Origin: JAAURB01 sp049649525
GTDB taxonomy: Bacteria > Cyanobacteriota > Cyanobacteriia > Cyanobacteriales > Microcoleaceae
NCBI GenBank assembly: GCA_049649525.1
Contig: JBARZE010000045.1
Span: forward strand, 67,253-131,252
Direction of reading: 5' to 3'
DNA length: 64,000 bases
The notes beneath the pieces were generated by a model. It was not told the origin of the DNA, did not search any database, and worked only from the letters and a program-made list of their open reading frames with translations. The position numbers and the translations under genes were made by a program. Positions 1-8,229 of this stretch are shown here, one piece after another (the first letter of the stretch is position 1; each line of letters opens with the position of its first letter).

Positions 1-978
1 TTCTAAACCGTTTCTGAGCAAGCGAGCATTGTTGAGGTAATAATTCACCACTTGTTGGCATTCAAGCTGTCCTGAGGTTGATAAAGTGGCGATCGCGCCA
101 TACTGAGCAATATTAGCAGTCCCCCAGAATTTAATCGAGTTTCTAATTCGCCATAAATGATTTAATTCTCCCGGTACGGTATTATTAATCGTTAAAGTTT
201 CTGGAATTACACACCAACCTACTCGCAAACCCGTGAAATTTGCCCATTTAGAAAAACTGCTTATTTCAATCGCACATTCTTTTGCCCCATCAATTTCATA
301 AATACTTCGAGGAATATTTGAACTGCGAATAAACGGGCTATAAACCGCATCATATATAATTACAGCTTGGTGATTTTTAGCATAGTCTACAAATTCTTGA
401 AGTTGCTCATGAGTTGCTACGGCTCCGGTTGGGTTATTGGGAAAGCAGAGATAAATGATATCGACTTTTTCTGATGGTAATTTTGGTATAAAGTTATTTT
501 CTTCTAAACAAGGTAACTGTATTAATGGCCGCTCCGCCAGTAAAGTTCCTTCCTTAAAAGAAGGATAAGCCGGGTTTTGTACAGCGACAATATTACCCGG
601 AGCAAATAGTTCTTGAATATTAACAGAAACCGATTGAGCGCCATCGCTGATAAATACTTCTTCTGTGTTAATTTCTATTCCTAATTTTTGCTGATAATAA
701 CTGTCACAAATGGCTTTTTTTAAGGCTTGATTTCCTGTTATTTCTTCATAGCCTGTATAAGTTTGTGGATCGCCTAAGCGATGGGCAGCATCAACTAAAG
801 CTTTCGTTACGGTTGGTGGCAAAGGCTGACTGGTATCGCCAAAAGCCATCATTAATATTTTCTGTTGGGGATTGTTTGCTTTATATTTTTCTACCTTTCC
901 CCAGACTTGCTTAAAAATAATTTCTGTATAGATTTTATCTCCGGTTAGATTAGTTAGTGCTATATTTTTATTCGCCAT
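1..978 (-). CDS. LL-diaminopimelate aminotransferase-like enzyme (C-terminus outside window)
   Basis: Fold-type I PLP aminotransferase; about 326 codons are visible from ATG at 978 and the 3' end lies before position 1. The sequence tracks the DapL family closely: GDTSQPLPP near residue 47, VFISDGAQS near 109, YLCFPNNPTG near 175, and SSFSKWANFTG carrying the PLP lysine near 238. DapL converts tetrahydrodipicolinate to LL-diaminopimelate for lysine and peptidoglycan synthesis. However, the usual GSKCD-type segment reads GAQS here and the lysine context is SKWANFTG rather than SKNAGFTG, so this looks like a divergent paralogue, perhaps with another amino-acid substrate. It is followed upstream (same strand) by a SET-domain gene 88 bp away. 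The family is clear; the exact reaction is inference. Confidence 0.8.
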   Translation of the reverse strand, partial: MANKNIALTNLTGDKIYTEIIFKQVWGKVEKYKANNPQQKILMMAFGDTSQPLPPTVTKALVDAAHRLGDPQTYTGYEEITGNQALKKAICDSYYQQKLGIEINTEEVFISDGAQSVSVNIQELFAPGNIVAVQNPAYPSFKEGTLLAERPLIQLPCLEENNFIPKLPSEKVDIIYLCFPNNPTGAVATHEQLQEFVDYAKNHQAVIIYDAVYSPFIRSSNIPRSIYEIDGAKECAIEISSFSKWANFTGLRVGWCVIPETLTINNTVPGELNHLWRIRNSIKFWGTANIAQYGAIATLSTSGQLECQQVVNYYLNNARLLRNGLE

Positions 979-1066
979 TACACTGTGATTTATAATTTAT
1001 TATATTTATAATTTTTAGAGAGCGGTTAGCCCTCTAAATTCAAAAAAATTATCGGCTACTTATGAC

Positions 1067-1555
1067 TTATTGTTCGAGCTTTAACTGACTCTGAATGTAT
1101 TCAGATAATTTGTATTTTGTTAAAACATCTTGAGGTAAATCTGCCGCACCTTTAATTTCTTTCAGACAATTCTCGCTTTGACAAAGACAATCAAACCCTC
1201 GATCCATAGACCATTCAGTAGAAGGATAAAAGAAAGTAAATTCTTCTCCAATTTCTATATTTTTCAGGGCAATAACTTTCATATTTTCCGTGTCAAAGAA
1301 AACATTCGGGGAGCAACTATGATTGATATATTGCAGAAACTCCGGATCGAGCATAATATGTTGGCGATCGCCAATTTGAACCGTTAAATAGTTAGGACTA
1401 TCTAAAACGTCTTTAGAACCAAAACCACTAATAACTTGTCCTGACTTCAATTCAATTGCGGAGTGTAAGGATTTATTACCTGTTTCTGAACATTCCCTAA
1501 TCTCAGCCATTGTACCTGTCTGTGTGATTTTCTTAATATTCTGCATTGATTTCAT
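1067..1555 (-). CDS. SET domain protein (putative lysine methyltransferase)
   Basis: 162-residue SET-domain protein. The signature pseudoknot motif NHSCSPNVFFD is at residues 78-88, followed by IEIGEEFTFFYPSTEW with the conserved tyrosine at 110. A CLCQSENC segment (C123, C125, C130) resembles the post-SET CxCx4C zinc site. SET enzymes transfer a methyl group from S-adenosylmethionine to protein lysines; bacterial targets are mostly unknown. ATG at 1555 was taken; an in-frame ATG at 1546 is also possible and neither has a clear ribosome binding site. It is co-directional with the DapL-like gene downstream (88 bp), so the two may share a transcript, but no functional link can be read from the sequence. 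Confidence 0.8.
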   Translation of the reverse strand: MKSMQNIKKITQTGTMAEIRECSETGNKSLHSAIELKSGQVISGFGSKDVLDSPNYLTVQIGDRQHIMLDPEFLQYINHSCSPNVFFDTENMKVIALKNIEIGEEFTFFYPSTEWSMDRGFDCLCQSENCLKEIKGAADLPQDVLTKYKLSEYIQSQLKLEQ

Positions 1556-1811
1556 TGCTGATATTACTACATTGGAAAATAATCAAGAAGACCAAAAACC
1601 TAACCTCAATTCAACTCAAAAGCTATTAAACTTTCTTCTTGAATCCGTCTCGGATATTAACTGATTGTTTCGACTTTCGTCAAGATATTAATTCCCTGTG
1701 TTTGTTCATGCCTCAGCGGGCCAGGTAAACACTTGAGTTGCTGATTTCTACTTCTAAACTCTCACGAAACACTGCCACTGACAGTCTAGATCGTCAAAGT
1801 TCAAATAAAGA

Positions 1812-2034
1812 GATGATGATCCAGACTTAGCAGAAGCCCATAACTAAGTAGTGGTTAAAGGCAGCGCTCGCCGTCAGTTTTTTGCCATGTTAGAACAACA
1901 AATGATTAAAGCGGGACTACGAAATATTGGTATTTCTGATAAAGAAGCTCGTAAACGCGGTAAGCTAAGATGCATTTAAACTGCATATCAGTCATGCGAT
2001 CGCTGCCATCACCGCCAATCGGGGTATAAAGTAA
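1812..2034 (+). pseudogene. relic of an unidentified gene (one stop, one frameshift)
   Basis: No intact ORF, but protein-like translation continues on the plus strand: DPDLAEAHN, then TAA at 1845, then KGSARRQFFAMLEQQMIKAG and ISDKEARKRG. At about 1969 the frame shifts by one and continues as DAFKLHISHAIAAITANRG to TAA at 2032. The pieces read like one small helical protein of about 70 residues. I do not recognise the family. It sits beside another relic (2159-2563), which suggests this spacer is an area of gene decay. Confidence 0.45.
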
Positions 2035-2158
2035 CAGGTTGCATAGTAACGGGTAGGATTTATGATGATAAGCAAACCACTCGGAAATTTGTGATTATAG
2101 TCAAGGGTCTAACCCGTTACCCGACACCTTAACCCGTTACCTTGCATCAATCAGCAAT

Positions 2159-2563
2159 TTAAAAGCGTGACAGCTTATTTTCATTGAAAGCATCAATTAC
2201 CTGACTAATAATATTTATAAAAACTTGATTAATTTGTCCAGAATCACATTCAACCTCGGGTAAACTGCCCAAATTTCTAACAATTTCGATGTGAGGATAA
2301 TCTGGCGTAACTTTTAATTCGATGACGTAAAAATATGCTTAAATTCTTTCTTTCAAATCAACTAATACCTGAATCACCTATTCTGGATATCAATTAGAAA
2401 CTTTTAGTGCTAATTTATCAGCATAATTAATCTGGTCTCCCATTGTTTGACCCACCACACGAATAAATCCTGCCGCTTCTTCTATGCCGATAACTTATTG
2501 TAAAATTACCGAATTAATATTCGTATAAATACGTCTATTTCTCAGTAAATATAAAACGAAGAA
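2159..2563 (-). pseudogene. histidine-kinase-like relic with four in-frame stops
   Basis: One continuous minus-strand frame of about 135 codons, interrupted only by stop codons at 2495-2497 (TAA), 2390-2392 (TGA), 2378-2380 (TAG) and 2339-2341 (TAA), and ending at TAA 2159-2161. The C-terminal part contains VECDSGQINQVFINIISQ followed by IDAFNEN. This matches the N-box region of cyanobacterial HATPase histidine kinases (typical form: ECYAGQLNQVFMN..LxNAIDAL). The upstream part (IGIEEAAGFIRVVGQTMGD) is protein-like but not recognised. No indel is needed to read through. The ATP-binding G-boxes that should follow are missing, so it is both truncated and nonsense-riddled. Confidence 0.55.
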
Positions 2564-2656
2564 CTAGAATTTTTAATATCTGTTAATAAACTTATAAACT
2601 AAGTTTTATATATATTAAATAAAATAGTAAATGCACCCAAATTAGTCAATTTAAAT

Positions 2657-4123
2657 TTAAGCGTAAACAAGTTGAGGCGAGTTTTCATTCACTCGCCAAA
2701 CACCTGTTTTTTCATCTTTGCAATAGTCTAGTAAATAATGCTCAACCCCATTGGCAACAATTTCAGAAATAGCTTGCACAAAGCGATCGCAATCTGTAAA
2801 TGTGTTGTATATTGCAAAGCTAGCGCGAATAATACTCGGAATATTGCGTGTCATTCCAAGTTCTACTTCTTGAGCAATCATTTGATCTTGTTCAGCGGAA
2901 ATATTTTTTAATTTCCGAATATATTCATAACAATAGAATGCACCTGAGCCAACACCAATACCATATTCTTGAGCTAAAATTTCTGCCACTAAAGCGCTAT
3001 CAAATCCGGTTAAATCAAATGGGATTACATGAGCTAAAGAATGACTAGATATGTGCAATATAACGCCCGTAATCTGTTGTAATTTATGAAAAGTATATTG
3101 AACTAAAGACTGTTCATACTCTGCAATTTGTTCTCGTCCTAACGCTTCTATAACTTGAATGGCTCGAGCAATGGCAACAGCTCCCACAGCATTTGGAGTA
3201 CCTATTTCATCTAAATTCTCAGTATAAAACCGCTTAACTTCTAAACTTTTAGTCAGATAAGATAAGTGACTTCCTGCCATTTTACCCGGATAATTTGCAT
3301 CAAAAAAATCTTTCGGCCCCACTAAAACTCCTGTACCATAAGGTGCATACATTTTATGCCCAGAGAAAGCAATAAAATCCAGGTGACGCGGGTTATCGTC
3401 TGGCAATATATTCACTCTTTCATGTTGAATTAATTGACACAAATCAGCAAATATTTTACCTCCGTAACGATGCATTAATGCTGCAATCTCATGAATTGGC
3501 GGTTTGTATCCAGTAATAGTAGAAGCACCCGTAATAGTGAGTAATTTTATTTGCTCTGTGGGGGATTTATATTGATGTTGCTGAAGAATTTTTTCGATTT
3601 CTACTAAATTAATAGTGCCATCAGGTTGAGTCCGGTATTGAATTATCTCGTTGCCATTGAGCCAAGGCAATAAATTAGAGGAATGTTCAATATCAGAAAC
3701 CAGAATTTTACCCGGTTGTTTTGCCCAAAAATCAGCCATTTGATTAATTGCGCCTGTTGTATTCTGAGTAAAAATTACATAATTTCGTGAAGAAGCCCCA
3801 ACGAATTGGCGAATAATATCCCGACTGGCATCATATTGTTGAGTTGAAATCCGAGATTTTTGGCCCGACCCCCGGTGTACACTACCGTAAGCATTTAGCA
3901 TCTCATTAATGTATTCTGTTACCTCTGCTAACGGTGTGGTTGTCGCCGCGTTATCTAAGTTGATGTATCTCAGACAGTCTCCAAAACGATTTTTAATGAT
4001 AAAATTTAATGCTTCAGCAGAAAAGAGTGGCTTAATATTTTCTTGCCAAAATTGACTCTCTTCATTGATTTGATGTTGACTTTCTTTTATTCCAGCAATC
4101 ATTGTTAGTCGTTTAAATTTCAA
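2657..4123 (-). CDS. class V aminotransferase / cysteine desulfurase-like PLP enzyme
   Basis: 488 residues, fold-type I, SufS/IscS/isopenicillin-epimerase superfamily. Visible motifs: NLDNAATTTP (residues 55-64), the cofactor-stacking EHSSN with H147, ADLCQLIQH with D227 and Q230, and SGHKMYAPYGTG with the PLP lysine at 257. Family members remove sulfur from cysteine or eliminate/epimerise amino acids. The usual SufS active-site loop (RxGxHC) appears as GSGAFYCYEYIRKL, so the cysteine position is unlike the standard enzyme and a desulfurase role is uncertain. An N-terminal extension of about 50 residues precedes the core. It stands alone on the minus strand between a relic region and a 460 bp spacer. 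Confidence 0.8.
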   Translation of the reverse strand: MKFKRLTMIAGIKESQHQINEESQFWQENIKPLFSAEALNFIIKNRFGDCLRYINLDNAATTTPLAEVTEYINEMLNAYGSVHRGSGQKSRISTQQYDASRDIIRQFVGASSRNYVIFTQNTTGAINQMADFWAKQPGKILVSDIEHSSNLLPWLNGNEIIQYRTQPDGTINLVEIEKILQQHQYKSPTEQIKLLTITGASTITGYKPPIHEIAALMHRYGGKIFADLCQLIQHERVNILPDDNPRHLDFIAFSGHKMYAPYGTGVLVGPKDFFDANYPGKMAGSHLSYLTKSLEVKRFYTENLDEIGTPNAVGAVAIARAIQVIEALGREQIAEYEQSLVQYTFHKLQQITGVILHISSHSLAHVIPFDLTGFDSALVAEILAQEYGIGVGSGAFYCYEYIRKLKNISAEQDQMIAQEVELGMTRNIPSIIRASFAIYNTFTDCDRFVQAISEIVANGVEHYLLDYCKDEKTGVWRVNENSPQLVYA

Positions 4124-4583
4124 GCTAAGTGGTTGAGAAAGGCACGATTATTTAAGATTTTGAGCAATACACTTCCTGATGAATTAAGCTTTGATTGAGG
4201 GTTAGAGCCAGGGTGATTAGGTCTAGGGGAATGAACAGTATCTTTTGTATCTTTGATATCTATTATCATAGATAGATACTGAAAACGTCATTCGTGTAAA
4301 TACGGGAATTTATTCAACGAGACCTCAGTAAATTATGTGAATTCATAGATTAGTATAGTGATGTTAATCGAGAAAAAAATTACATAAAAGAAGAGTTTTC
4401 AGTAAATTCACTTAATTTAATCCCTATAGTATTTAAATCTTACGTAAAGTTTATAAAGCTTATATTAATTTTTAATCAAATAGAAGGATATTTTAAAGAG
4501 TTAAACGAGTTAATATCTCTCAAATCATTATGCTTTAATCCATCTCAAGATTAAGTTTTATAAACTGAGCCAGATTACAAAAA
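4124..4583. other. AT-rich intergenic region
   Basis: 460 bp between divergent genes (class V aminotransferase on minus, PepSY-type protein on plus). Very AT-rich; it must hold both promoters, but I see no box pair good enough to name and no coding-like stretch. Confidence 0.5.
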
Positions 4584-5003
4584 ATGTTCCCTACATTGAA
4601 CAGTCAGCAGATGAAAATAGCATATAATAAAGTGGTCAGCATCAATACCTTGATTGAATTGGCTCAAGCTATGAATCGTCGTCTGCGTCAACTCCATCGG
4701 CAACTCGCTCCGATTTTGATACTGCCCTTCCTGATTACTGCAATTACAGGTGTGGCTCACCGTCTTAGTAAAAGCTGGTTAGGTTTGTCTAAAGAGCAAG
4801 TTCATTTTTTGATGGTGATTCATGAAGGAGAATATCTAGGAACAGATTTAAAGCCTTTTTATGTTTTATTGAATGGCTTAGGAATGTTGGTCATTTTAAC
4901 CACAGGGGGGGCAATGTGGTTTAATAGTATCCGCCGAGCTTCCTGGTTTAAACAATTGCAGGCTCGTTTTAGTTTTTCCCAACAATCATTAGAAGATGAG
5001 TAA
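4584..5003 (+). CDS. PepSY-type small membrane protein
   Basis: 139 residues with two hydrophobic segments (about 41-60 and 92-112). The stretch LHRQLAPILILPFLITAITG is the characteristic first helix of PepSY-associated membrane proteins (LHRWLGLxLALPFxxxAxTG), and the second helix ends in GGAMWF before a basic tail. Such proteins occur in cyanobacteria as short single-unit forms; a link to membrane redox or iron handling is known for larger relatives but cannot be shown here. ATG at 4584 was taken; an internal ATG at 4671 would remove the first 29 residues and still keep both helices. No neighbour suggests an operon. Confidence 0.6.
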   Translation: MFPTLNSQQMKIAYNKVVSINTLIELAQAMNRRLRQLHRQLAPILILPFLITAITGVAHRLSKSWLGLSKEQVHFLMVIHEGEYLGTDLKPFYVLLNGLGMLVILTTGGAMWFNSIRRASWFKQLQARFSFSQQSLEDE

Positions 5004-5238
5004 CAATTAAATTAGTAAGTTATATCGCAAACACAAGCAAAGAAACGACGCTCTACCTTTGATAAATTATCAATCTATTCAAGTTAAGGTAGGCATCGCT
5101 CACCGCTCAACTGCGATCGCTGCAGATATAATTTGTTGAGGATTGATTATTCTATGCTTCCTATGGCCGCTGATGAAGGTTATTTTTTGTCAGACCAAAC
5201 AAGCAATTGTCTGTCTCTGTTTCAATCGGTCTGCTGAC

Positions 5239-6183
5239 TCACTCAGACGCAAGTAAAAGAGCGTGTCCGTTTGGATCTCGAATTAAACAACCATTGCGAT
5301 AACGATAGACATTCGGTAATTTGACGATACCGGGTGAAACCATTTCAACTTTATGTTGTTGTAACTGTTTGACGCTTTGCTCAAGATCATCAACTTCTAG
5401 GATAAAGTGTAGATGAGCTAGATCATTTGCTTGCCAATTTTGTGGAACATGACGACCCGTTCCGGGTTTAATATAGTCTAGAAGTTCGACCCCGACACTG
5501 GTTTCAATCGGTTGTAAAGGCGTAACCTGAACCTCCGCTACCGGAAGACCATCTAAATGTGCTTGAACTTCTCCAGAATTAAGATTACCGCCTTCAACTG
5601 TCATTCCTAATAGATCGCGATAAAACGTTAAACTTTCCTCGGTATCGGCAACAGAAATAGCACTATGATCAATTCCGAGGAAAATCTCATCTGTTTTGCG
5701 TTGCCATTTTTCCTTACCAATTCCTTCAGGAAACCAAATTAATTCTAAGCTTTGTCGATCAATGGGATCTCTAAATTTGAAGGCCCGAACTCCGGGGGCC
5801 ATTTTATTATCTTCCGGTATGGTTTGGGGTTGATTAGAAATATACTCAATATCGAATGACTTTAAATGTTCGTAAGCCAGGTCCATATCACTAACCACAA
5901 TTGCTAAATGTTGAAACCAAAGATCATTACTTTGAGAATCTTTAGGAAGCGGTTCAGCTTTGAGGTCAAGATACTGAATTAATTCTATCAATTCATCTCC
6001 AAGCTGCAATGTAACTAACTGCACTGAACTACTCGAAGTTGAGGTTAATTGATTATAACTCGAGTCGGTAAAAGTCGTTTCTCCAACTCGTTTAAATCCT
6101 AAAGCTTGAGTATAAAAATTCTGCGCTTGAGTAAGATCGCAAACTGTTACAGTAATACAACGAATCTTTTGAACCTTAATCAT
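5239..6183 (-). CDS. two-domain VOC (glyoxalase/dioxygenase superfamily) protein
   Basis: 314 residues made of two vicinal-oxygen-chelate domains. Domain 1 (about 3-150) begins KIRCITVTVCDLTQAQNFY and domain 2 (about 170-312) begins FLGIDHSAISVADTEESLTF and ends RDPNGHALLLASE. VOC enzymes bind a divalent metal through His and Glu residues and act as glyoxalases, ring-cleavage dioxygenases or resistance proteins; candidates here include H173 and the glutamates at strand ends. It ends the VOC-cupin pair: its start lies 1 bp from the end of the cupin gene, so both are surely co-transcribed. The pair is divergent from a zinc alcohol dehydrogenase. Substrate unknown. Confidence 0.75.
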   Translation of the reverse strand: MIKVQKIRCITVTVCDLTQAQNFYTQALGFKRVGETTFTDSSYNQLTSTSSSSVQLVTLQLGDELIELIQYLDLKAEPLPKDSQSNDLWFQHLAIVVSDMDLAYEHLKSFDIEYISNQPQTIPEDNKMAPGVRAFKFRDPIDRQSLELIWFPEGIGKEKWQRKTDEIFLGIDHSAISVADTEESLTFYRDLLGMTVEGGNLNSGEVQAHLDGLPVAEVQVTPLQPIETSVGVELLDYIKPGTGRHVPQNWQANDLAHLHFILEVDDLEQSVKQLQQHKVEMVSPGIVKLPNVYRYRNGCLIRDPNGHALLLASE

Positions 6184-6184
6184 A

Positions 6185-6634
6185 TCAAGTTAAATCCCCA
6201 GGTTTCAATCCTAACCAACGCGACCCCTCTAACTGAACAATCATCAATTTCGCGGGTTCGTTCCCTACCGTAGCGGATAGATGCCCTTGATGCCCATCTG
6301 CATTAGGTTTAGTATTTTGATCGCCTCCAAACGAGATTTCTCCCATACCCATTTCTACCCGTTGACCATCCATCGTTTCTACAGACCAGCAACCTGAGAG
6401 GGGAATAATCCATTGTGGCTGTGGGTTTTCATGCCATTGTCCCACCCAACCGACGGGTAATTCTGCGAAAATAATTTTAGCTTCAGCCGTCAGTAAGCGG
6501 TTATTCCATTGGGGATCTGCATCTCCTGCCATACTTTCCTGTTGAAAATTAGTCAGTTGACATTGGGTTTGATGACTAATGCCGTCGTCATCGGTCCAGA
6601 CGTGCCAATAACTCAGTTGAGGTGAATTTATCAT
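6185..6634 (-). CDS. cupin-fold small protein
   Basis: About 149 residues from ATG at 6634 (an in-frame TTG at 6664 would add ten residues; neither has a clear ribosome binding site). The pattern GQWHENPQPQWIIPLSGCWS followed by VEMGMGEISFGGDQNT and a late HLSATVGNEP resembles the two cupin motifs, with a probable metal-binding histidine in WHENP. It is followed after 1 bp by a two-domain VOC protein, so the two products probably work on the same small molecule. Function unknown. Confidence 0.65.
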   Translation of the reverse strand: MINSPQLSYWHVWTDDDGISHQTQCQLTNFQQESMAGDADPQWNNRLLTAEAKIIFAELPVGWVGQWHENPQPQWIIPLSGCWSVETMDGQRVEMGMGEISFGGDQNTKPNADGHQGHLSATVGNEPAKLMIVQLEGSRWLGLKPGDLT

Positions 6635-7012
6635 AGTTAATTGTTTTGCGATCGGCTTCAGCAAGGAGTTTGACTGATTTATATAGATCTTGACGCTTCA
6701 ATAATGGTTTGAGTATAACGGCCAACAGCGATCGCTGAAATCTATCTGAAGTTGTCGTTTGTATGATAGGGCGTGAGGTGCTGATAAATACCGAATAATT
6801 GAACAGCAACGGATTAAGAATACGTCAGTTTAATTGCTTGAAATTTGATATCTTTAAGGATTGTTGAAATTGTAAATTCTGCCGAAAGTAGTAGGATAAT
6901 ATCTGCAAAAGTGTGATATTTATGATTTATATTAGCTTCTATCTCTATGATTATTGAGTTGCTGAAGTGACCCGAAACGGTTAACAATTTACCCAAATTA
7001 TTCGCTGAAATT
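6635..7012. other. divergent promoter region, cupin-VOC / alcohol dehydrogenase
   Basis: 378 bp between two divergently read units. It contains one HIP1 octamer (near 6728) and only short minus-strand open frames without family resemblance or good starts. The divergent arrangement could allow shared control; no operator was identified. Confidence 0.45.
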
Positions 7013-8026
7013 ATGATTAAAGGTTATGCCTGCAAACAGCAAGGCGGACAATTAGAAGCATTTGAATATGATCCAGGTAAGCTGGCTGCAGATGAAGTTG
7101 AAGTTGAGGTGGAATATTGCGGGATTTGTCATAGCGATCTATCGATGATTGATAATGAATGGGGAATGTCTAACTATCCCTTTATCCCCGGACATGAAGC
7201 AATCGGTAAAATTGTTGCCGTGGGCGATCAGGTGTCCTCAGCTCGCGTTGGCCAGCGGGTGGGTGTGGGTTGGCAGTCACGCGCCTGTAATCATTGCAGA
7301 AACTGCGGTATTGGTCGTGAAGCGTTATGTCTCAATCAAGACGAAGTGAGTCAAACTATCGTTAACCGTAATGGGGCTTGGGCACAACGAGTTCGAGTCC
7401 AATCTAACTGGGCAGTACCTATACCGGAGAAGTTAGATCCATCCCTAGCAGGGCCGCTAATGTGTGCAGGCACAACCGTATGGTCACCCATTCGTCACTA
7501 TGGAGTCAGGCCCGGAATGGAAACTGCTGTTCTCGGTGTGGGTGGACTGGGTCACTTGGCCGTACAATTTCTGGCGAAAATGGGAACTCAGGTGACAGGT
7601 TTAAGTACAACTCGTTCCAAAGAGCAACAAACCCGCGAACTGGGGGCAACTGACTTTATCGCCACAAAAGATTCCCCAGAAGAGTTAGAAAAAGCCACAG
7701 GTCGATTTGATTTTATCATTTCAACGGTTTCGGCTGATGTCAATTGGGATGATTATGTTAATGCTTTAGCCCCAGGTGGGACGCTGGTGATTTGTGGTAT
7801 TCCAGATGGGGCAATTAAACTAATGCCTTTTCCATTAATTATTGCTGAAAAAACAGTCGCAGGTGGACGCGCGGGGGCACCATCAGATACTCAAGAAATG
7901 CTGGAGTTTTGTGCAGCCCATCAAATTACCCCTATGTGCCAACAGTTTGCCCTTAAAGAAATTAATCAAGCGGTGCAACATGTGCGTGATGGCAAAGCTC
8001 GTTATCGGGCGGTGATTGCTATGTGA
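7013..8026 (+). CDS. zinc-dependent alcohol dehydrogenase (cinnamyl/YahK-type)
   Basis: 337-residue medium-chain dehydrogenase. Catalytic zinc site: CGICHSD (C36, C39, H40), GHEAIG (H61, E62) and C151 in MCAGTTVW. Structural zinc: C92, C95, C98, C106 in the CNHCRNCGIGREALC segment. Rossmann nucleotide motif GVGGLG at 175-180, followed by LSTTRSKEQQ, where a serine-threonine pair and Arg after beta-2 point to NADPH. This fits the aldehyde-reducing YahK/CAD class: NADPH plus aldehyde to alcohol. Length is typical. It is divergent from the VOC-cupin pair, so it may process the same compound, which is inference. Confidence 0.9.
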   Translation: MIKGYACKQQGGQLEAFEYDPGKLAADEVEVEVEYCGICHSDLSMIDNEWGMSNYPFIPGHEAIGKIVAVGDQVSSARVGQRVGVGWQSRACNHCRNCGIGREALCLNQDEVSQTIVNRNGAWAQRVRVQSNWAVPIPEKLDPSLAGPLMCAGTTVWSPIRHYGVRPGMETAVLGVGGLGHLAVQFLAKMGTQVTGLSTTRSKEQQTRELGATDFIATKDSPEELEKATGRFDFIISTVSADVNWDDYVNALAPGGTLVICGIPDGAIKLMPFPLIIAEKTVAGGRAGAPSDTQEMLEFCAAHQITPMCQQFALKEINQAVQHVRDGKARYRAVIAM

Positions 8027-8056
8027 CGATTTACCAAGTCCAACGGGGGTGAAATA

Positions 8057-8085
8057 ATCACTCATCACTCATCACTCATCACTCA
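8057..8085. repeat. tandem TCACTCA short repeat
   Basis: Four copies of ATCACTC in a row just after the alcohol dehydrogenase gene. Similar low-complexity strings occur at 9570-9600, 13700-13735, 39986-40020 and 52317-52344. Confidence 0.7.
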
Positions 8086-8229
8086 AAGCTCGGTTATGGG
8101 TACAAAGTCTTTTCATTGGATGATTGAATCCTTTTGACTTGAGTTAGACATCTTACTTACGACTGATTTCTGATGAAAGCAGGAAATCGGCTTAATAGTT
8201 ATGTTAATTAAATTTATTGTTAAACTTGC

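Noticed and set aside
6588..6996. Two short minus-strand frames between the cupin and alcohol dehydrogenase genes
   Set aside because: No starts with ribosome binding sites, no protein-like composition; region is a divergent promoter spacer.
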